From Segetibacter sp. (GTDB taxonomy: Bacteria; Bacteroidota; Bacteroidia; Chitinophagales; Chitinophagaceae): DNA of 46,148 nt. The notes beneath the pieces are model-generated. The model was not told where the DNA came from. It did no database searches and worked only from the letters and a program-made list of their open reading frames with translations. Made by a program: the position numbers and the translations under genes. Positions 42,301 through 46,148 of this stretch are shown in pieces; within the stretch, counting starts at the first letter, position 1; every line of letters starts with the position of its first letter. Location of the stretch: positions 1 to 46,148 of the forward strand of contig JAQBNO010000176.1 in the NCBI GenBank assembly GCA_028288485.1, given 5' to 3'.

Positions 42301-45001
42301 CACATTTACAAATTATGGAACATTTGATGCTTCCGGAAGTACAGGTGCAGTTTCCTTCCTCGGTAATGGCACGGTTATCGGCACCACTACATTTCAAAAT
42401 ATAGAAACCTTCGGAGCGCTTGATCCCGGCTCCTCCAGCACTATTGCAGGTGAGTTGACTTTGCAACCCGGAGGATCATTAACCGGAAATTCACCAACTT
42501 ACCAATGCCCTGGTTCTACATTAACTTATAATACAGGAGGTACTTATTCACGAGGGATGGAATGGACCTCTGCTTCTGCAGGACAAGGTCTCCCTTCGAA
42601 TGTAAAAGTAAAAAATAATACTACTATCGATTTCCCGGCTGCAGGCAATGGTTCTATCTGCAACGACCTTACGATTGAAACTGGTTCAGCCATCAGCCAG
42701 AATTTTGCTGGTGGAAGTGCGCCTTTAACTATTGGCCGTAACGTGACAATAAGCGGCGATCTTAGCCTGGGTAGTAGCAGCGGAGGAGATATTTCAGTTG
42801 GCGGTAACTGGACCAGGAATAGCGGGGGTACTTTTACTCCTAATAACCGCACAGTAACTTTTAATAGTGCCTATAACTCCGTTATTACTGCACCGGCTTC
42901 AGGCTCCAGAGATGCTAACGGCGCTTTTGGTGGTGAAACTTTTTACAACATCATGGTAAATAAAGCAGCTTCTACAAGCAGCGTTACTTTGGGATCTAAT
43001 ATTTCGGTAACAAATGAATTGAAATTGACCCAAGGAATATTTGATGTGGTCAATAGTGATGTCGCAATTGTTTCAACTGCTGCTTCAACTGCACATATTG
43101 CATCCATTCCGGCTTCTGGTGTAGAAGTTAGGTATGGCGGCGCTGGCGGAGCCGGAACAGGAAGGTTTAGTATTCAACGACAGTTGTCTATCGGTTCATC
43201 ATCAACTTCACGCAGGTGGAGGTTGTTAACTGCTCCTATTCAAGCGAGCGGCGCGCCAAGCATCAATGCGGCGTGGCAGGAAGGGGTTTCGAATTCAAAC
43301 AGGGCTGCTCCTGTTGATCCATGGCCTGGTTTCGGTACCACCATTACAAAAAGCGCCACTTATAATGCTGCTGACGGTTTCGACCAGGGAAGTACCGAGA
43401 GCCCTTCATTATATTATTATTCGGTAGCAACCGGTTGGACCCCAGTAACTTCTACTTTGTCAACCAAGGTTACCGACCAGGATGGATACATGATCTTTGC
43501 AAGAGGAAGCAGAAGTGTGCTTATTTCAGGTTCTTCTGTAATTCCAGGTCCGACAGTGTTAGAAGCTAAAGGAAAGATTAATACCGGAGATGTGCAGAAA
43601 ACTTTGGTAGCAGGGTATAAAACAATAGGCAATCCGTACGCATCTGCAATTAATTTTAGTACGGTAACTTTTGATAATTACACCAGCGGAGGTGTTACCT
43701 ATAATAATGTTACGCCCGGTTCAGCAGGTGGCGTCGGAATAAACTACTATATCTGGGATCCTAATACCGGCACCGGCGGAACAGGTAAGTTAATTCTTTG
43801 TTCCAGTAATGGCAACGGAACCTACGCGGTAGCTGGTAACGCAAGTGGATTACCTACTGATGGAACCATACAATCAGGAGTTGCATTTATGATTGCAGCA
43901 GACAACGCGGGGGGTACCATCACTTTCCATGAAACCAGTAAGTTAAGTTCAAGTGGCCAGGCGGGAATAGCCAGCCGCACTGCAAACATAACCGGTTCGA
44001 TTGCTTCATTAACTACCAATTTGCTCGCAGTAACAGCGGCAGGCCCTGTGATAACCGATGGCGTTATCAATGCATATCACCCGGCTTACTTAAACGAGGT
44101 GAATGGCCAGGATGCATTGAGACTCGCAACCTTTAATACGAAAGAGGGATTAAGCATAGTAAGGAAAAACAAGCTGATAGGTGTAGAAAGAAGAAACGTG
44201 ATCACAACAAATGATACCACCTTTTTGCACATACTGAATATGAATAAAACCAACTACCAGTTTCAGTTTATCGGTAAAAACCTTGATCCATCATTAACGG
44301 CTTTCCTTGAAGACCAATTCACGGGCCTGTCGAAACCGATTAAGATCGTGGATACTACTTACATTCCTTTTAGTATTACTTCCGATGTTAATTCAAGTGC
44401 TCTAAATCGCTTCCGCATTGTGTTTAAGCCGGCAGCGGTTGCAGCACGGGCGATAAACAGTACGGTAACAGCTACACGGCACAACAATAATGTGGCGGTA
44501 CAATGGAAGGTTGAAAATGAACTGAACATTAAAGCATATGAAGTAGAAAAATCAAGTAACGGCGCCGACTTTACTAAAGTATATGCGACCACGGCAACAG
44601 GTAATGCTTCAACTGCAACCTATTCCTGGATAGATGCAAATATTGCGGCCGTTAATAATTTTTACAGAATTAAAAACATTCGTACAGACGGTAGTATTGT
44701 TTTTGGTAAAATAGTAAATGTTGAATTTGAAAATGGTAAGTCAGGGTTTTCATTACTTTCAAATCCGGTTACTGATGGAAAAGTCGGTTTGAAATTAAAC
44801 AATGTGGCTGAAGGAACTTACCAGGTAAGAATTATAAATGGCTTTGGGCAGGTAATGGGTAAAAGCATTGTCACACATTTAGGTGGAAGTTCTACCCAGG
44901 TTATTCCTGCCAGGATATTAAGTAAGGGTATTTATAACATCGAAGTATCCGGACCTGGTAATATTACAAGTGTTTTAAAAGTAATGGTTCTTAAAAAATA
45001 A
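39350..45001 (+). CDS. Large type IX-secreted surface protein with nine Ig-like repeats
   Basis: Protein of 1883 aa. A signal peptide (MKFFTLVVFLLTVTLNGFAQ) is followed by one diverged Ig-like domain and then nine ~88-aa repeats (about residues 120-915). Each has the form VSVGGTIAGSATVCSGTNST, LSG.TGSIVKWQSS.., NTTTSLTATNLTATTQYRAV and V.NGSCAS, with two Cys per repeat that may form a disulfide. Next come a SSGDWNNPANWCGG domain and a glycine-rich beta-solenoid-like region (about 920-1290), then a WRLLTAP-containing domain. The last ~80 residues (SLLSNPVTDGKVGLKL to LKVMVLKK) are a type A sorting domain of the type IX secretion system. It is expected to be exported across the outer membrane and displayed as an adhesin- or matrix-like protein. 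Confidence 0.93.
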   Translation: MKFFTLVVFLLTVTLNGFAQSPTISQNSGATTSSVCSNGTAVLAVTASPGLGGSLSYSWEASTDGGSSWNVITEGGNFSGTTTSSLSIINPVNGDKYRSTVTETPGELSATSSAFTLSVSPVSVGGTIAGSAAVCSGTNSTTLTLSDYTGSIIRWELSKNNFSTKTNIANTTNTLTATNLTATTQYRAVIQSGVCAVENSSVGTVTVNATAGGYASAPTSVCYGSSFPVVLKNSVGSVLKWQSSTDDFTSVITDIANTTTNLTVTNLTVDSKYRAVVQFGSCAVVISVSATVTVNPPSVGGTVSGSATVCSGTNSTSFTLSGYDGSVVRWESSTNNFISKSNIVNTTTSLIVTNLTATTYYRAVVKNGSCANDFSTKGIVTVTPVSVGGTIAGSTSVCSGTNSATLTLSGHTGIVVKWQESTDNFSSVITDVANTTTSLTATNLAATTKYRAVVQNGSCASVNSAIATVTVSPVSVGGSIAGATVCTGTNSTTLTLTDHTGAVVRWQSSVNNFSTVTNIVNTTTSLTATNLTATTQYRAVVQSGSCTSVNSAAATVAVSPVSVGGTIAGSATVCPGTNSTTFTLSGYTGSIVKWQSSLDNFSTVDDIINTTTSLTATNLTSTTQFRAVIESGSCASVNSSSATVTVTPVSVGGIVAGSATACPGTNSTTLTLSGHTGAVVKWQSSTDDFSAVVTDIANTSTSLTATNLVVATGYRAVVSNGGCTSANSTTATVTIAPVSVGGTIAGSATECSGTNSTTLTLSGQTGSVVKWQSSSNNFSTVTDINNTTTVLTATNLTTTTQYRAVVQNGGCASANSSTATITITPASAAGTIAGGATVCSGTNSTNLTLSGYTGSIVKWQFSTDNFGSTILDIANTTTTLTVTNLTTTTQYRAVVQNGSCASATSAPTSVTVVTGQWVGGSSGDWNNPANWCGGIPTSSTDISIPANSTVYLQSDNGVVNSVTIAANASVVMTGSYNLAIAAGGTFTNYGTFDASGSTGAVSFLGNGTVIGTTTFQNIETFGALDPGSSSTIAGELTLQPGGSLTGNSPTYQCPGSTLTYNTGGTYSRGMEWTSASAGQGLPSNVKVKNNTTIDFPAAGNGSICNDLTIETGSAISQNFAGGSAPLTIGRNVTISGDLSLGSSSGGDISVGGNWTRNSGGTFTPNNRTVTFNSAYNSVITAPASGSRDANGAFGGETFYNIMVNKAASTSSVTLGSNISVTNELKLTQGIFDVVNSDVAIVSTAASTAHIASIPASGVEVRYGGAGGAGTGRFSIQRQLSIGSSSTSRRWRLLTAPIQASGAPSINAAWQEGVSNSNRAAPVDPWPGFGTTITKSATYNAADGFDQGSTESPSLYYYSVATGWTPVTSTLSTKVTDQDGYMIFARGSRSVLISGSSVIPGPTVLEAKGKINTGDVQKTLVAGYKTIGNPYASAINFSTVTFDNYTSGGVTYNNVTPGSAGGVGINYYIWDPNTGTGGTGKLILCSSNGNGTYAVAGNASGLPTDGTIQSGVAFMIAADNAGGTITFHETSKLSSSGQAGIASRTANITGSIASLTTNLLAVTAAGPVITDGVINAYHPAYLNEVNGQDALRLATFNTKEGLSIVRKNKLIGVERRNVITTNDTTFLHILNMNKTNYQFQFIGKNLDPSLTAFLEDQFTGLSKPIKIVDTTYIPFSITSDVNSSALNRFRIVFKPAAVAARAINSTVTATRHNNNVAVQWKVENELNIKAYEVEKSSNGADFTKVYATTATGNASTATYSWIDANIAAVNNFYRIKNIRTDGSIVFGKIVNVEFENGKSGFSLLSNPVTDGKVGLKLNNVAEGTYQVRIINGFGQVMGKSIVTHLGGSSTQVIPARILSKGIYNIEVSGPGNITSVLKVMVLKK
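39710..42094 (+). repeat. Nine-copy tandem repeat, ~264-bp unit, within the surface-protein gene
   Basis: The unit begins near GTTGGTGGTACCATTGCCGG-type sequence and recurs nine times with 60-90% visible similarity at protein level. Copies 4 to 9 are closest to each other; copy 2 (from about 39980) is the most diverged and has lost the VCSGTNS motif. Copy number is likely to vary by recombination. Confidence 0.8.
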
Positions 45002-45041
45002 GTTACCGGTATAGGTGAACTCGGGTTATCATAACAAAAGT

Positions 45042-45089
45042 GTTTAACTAAAAAGCCTGCAGCTTCAATTGCAGGCTTTTTAGTTAAAC
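45042..45089 (+). terminator. Strong bidirectional terminator after the surface-protein gene
   Basis: A perfect 20-bp stem (45042-45061 with 45070-45089) and an 8-nt loop. The stem contains AAAAAGCCTGCA and its complement, giving A- and T-rich flanks on both strands, so it can stop transcription in either direction. Confidence 0.9.
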
Positions 45090-45175
45090 GCGTTTACGTT
45101 AATGTTGATGTTACCTGAGTCGGTTGGTCTGCAATTTTTATGCTTTTTCCGGCACCTGTTCTTCCTGCAACCCCG

Positions 45176-45190
45176 GTTGTGTCACTCACT
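45176..45190 (-). repeat. 15-mer of the dispersed family (GTTGTGTCACTCACT)
   Basis: Exact reverse complement of the 15-mer at 4019-4033, identical to 14260-14274. The downstream CTTATACTG also resembles the CTTGTACCG and TTTTACCG of the other copies. Confidence 0.55.
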
Positions 45191-45362
45191 TATACTGCAT
45201 GTTTCCAGGCAACTGTAGGTTTTTACGGTAAAATGCTTCGTTCTTTTTACGGAAATGCTTTTGGTTTATTACGGCGAACTTTCTTTAATGTATAATTCAC
45301 CGAACCCGTTGAATGATGTTAAGCGTTTGATAACAACGTAAAAATGCAGGGGCATGGCTCAA

Positions 45363-45392
45363 TGGTTTGCCGAAAAACTGATTGCGACGCAA
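45363..45392 (+). repeat. Dispersed repeat half-element ending in TTGCGACGCAA
   Basis: Matches 23627-23656 at 25 of 30 positions, with the palindromic core TTGCGACGCAA differing from the 23.6-kb copy only at its central base. The CAACGRTG half seen in other copies is not obvious here. Confidence 0.6.
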
Positions 45393-45545
45393 GAAACTTT
45401 AGGGGGGCGGCGCCGAAACCATGCAAAATGAACTTTTAGTGCGACCATATATAGCTCAAGCCGCATGGCGTCAATAAAAAAGGCGTAAAATCTGGGCAAG
45501 AAAAAAGAGGTTAGTTACTTAATGAACTTTTTTCTGAATAATCTT

Positions 45546-45585
45546 CAAAAAGAGGCTGTCTTCCATGACAGCCTCTTTTTGTTAC
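45546..45585 (+). terminator. Intrinsic hairpin terminator
   Basis: A perfect 15-bp stem (45546-45560 with 45567-45581, core AGAGGCTGTC/GACAGCCTCT) with a 6-nt loop and T-rich 3' side. No gene is seen directly upstream on either strand, so it may serve an unrecognised transcript or be a second barrier after the surface-protein gene. Confidence 0.75.
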
Positions 45586-45933
45586 GTACTTTCGGCCAAA
45601 TAAAACTGGCGGTAAACCATGAATTAGTTAAAAATTGTGACATTAAAAGCAGCTTCTCTTACTATCACACTCGTCATAAGAAGTTGATCAAATAACGCCG
45701 GTCCCGGTAGTTGAGGAAGTATTTATTAAAGTGGCCTGATTATGATGGGCGTTAATATTATCGCAGGCCGAAACTTTTTTAAATATAACTTTTCGACGGT
45801 TAAGAACTTAAATGGAGATGTGCGGTCGACTAAAAATGGATACGGGTTGCTATTAGAAAACGGGAAGCCGGGGGGCGAGGCTAGTGAACAACGATCACAT
45901 CTGTGAACCTGCATAACTTTAAAGAATATGTTG

Positions 45934-46148
45934 ATGAAGAAATTAGTTTTTATTTTTTTGCTTTTCTTGTCTTTTGTTTCGGTTGCTCAACCCTTGAGAG
46001 TTTTCTTAGCCGGAGGGTTTTCCAATTATAGTGGAGATATTCAAAAAAAACAATTTACATTAAGTGGAGTTCATGGGGCACTGTCGGTAGGCGCAACCTA
46101 TAACATCATTGGTAAACTTGCTCTCAGGGCAAGTTACTCGTATACTAA
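45934..46148 (+). CDS. Outer-membrane beta-barrel protein, 5' part only
   Basis: The gene runs off the window. It starts at the ATG at 45934 (MKKLVFIFLLFLSFVSVAQ); an ATG two codons upstream (45928) is also possible. A signal peptide ending in VSVAQ is followed by PLRVFLAGGFSNYSGDIQKK and ALSVGATYNIIGKLALRASY, the alternating strand pattern of Bacteroidota porin-like/DUF6089-type outer-membrane barrels. The function of these barrels is generally unknown. Only about 71 residues are visible. Confidence 0.75.
   Translation, partial: MKKLVFIFLLFLSFVSVAQPLRVFLAGGFSNYSGDIQKKQFTLSGVHGALSVGATYNIIGKLALRASYSYT

Larger units (their letters stand above)
45002..45933 (+). other. Long intergenic region with terminators and repeats
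   Basis: I see no gene in these ~930 bp. They hold two strong hairpin terminators (45042-45089 and 45546-45585), two members of the dispersed palindrome family (45176-45190 and 45363-45392), and short direct repeats of TTTTTACGGWAAATGCTT type near 45210-45262. The stretch between the two terminators could encode a small RNA, but nothing proves it. Confidence 0.5.

Noticed and set aside
42062-42466. 134-codon minus-strand Cys-rich ORF inside the surface-protein gene
   Set aside because: It is antisense to a well-supported coding region with clear domain structure; its composition mirrors the Gly/Thr/Ser-rich sense codons.

Overview
The window looks like chromosomal DNA of a Bacteroidota bacterium, most plausibly a Chitinophagaceae-like member. 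The signs are a type IX secretion C-terminal sorting domain, a DUF4199 protein, TAnnTTTG-type promoter boxes, near absence of Shine-Dalgarno sequences and many AT-rich intergenic repeats. The assignment is inferred from gene content; no marker gene is present to fix the genus.

Region 1 (1-9.5 kb, all minus strand) is envelope polysaccharide metabolism. GmhA, HddA, a GmhB-like HAD phosphatase and HddC together give a complete route from sedoheptulose 7-phosphate to GDP-D-glycero-alpha-D-manno-heptose. A GT4 glycosyltransferase sits beside them. Next comes a tight three-gene operon: a dihydroorotase-like protein that has lost its metal ligands, a DUF4199 membrane protein, and a polyprenyl-phosphate type GT2 glycosyltransferase.

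Region 2 (9.5-10.9 kb) has tRNA-Pro(GGG) with a strong terminator, followed by the decayed remains of a mobilizable element: a twice-frameshifted MobC-like gene and traces of a relaxase. This is where accessory DNA begins.

Region 3 (10.9-37.9 kb, all plus strand) is an apparently complete extracellular contractile injection system (eCIS, related to PVC/Afp/AlgoCIS). The order is DUF4255 cap protein, an unassigned 396-aa-class protein, one sheath, two tube proteins, DUF5908 small protein, LysM hub protein, VgrG/Pvc8 spike, PAAR tip, gp25-like wedge, two very large baseplate proteins (Pvc11- and Pvc12-like), tape-measure protein and AAA+ ATPase (Pvc15-like). Five consecutive genes then share an N-terminal DUF4157 (eCIS core) module but differ completely at the C-terminus: three carry a second HExxH metallopeptidase-like motif, one an OmpA-like domain plus a large unknown domain, and one a beta-rich, possibly membrane-active domain. 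This tandem polymorphic cargo array is the most interesting part of the window. No tail-fibre gene is recognisable.

Region 4 (37.9-46.1 kb) has a gene-poor stretch with a few small ORFs, then a 1883-aa surface protein with nine ~88-aa Ig-like repeats and a type IX secretion C-terminal domain, two strong terminators, and the start of an outer-membrane beta-barrel gene.

A dispersed intergenic repeat family built on the palindrome GYGNCRC recurs across the window, including inside the eCIS operon between sheath and tube genes and between the two large baseplate genes.
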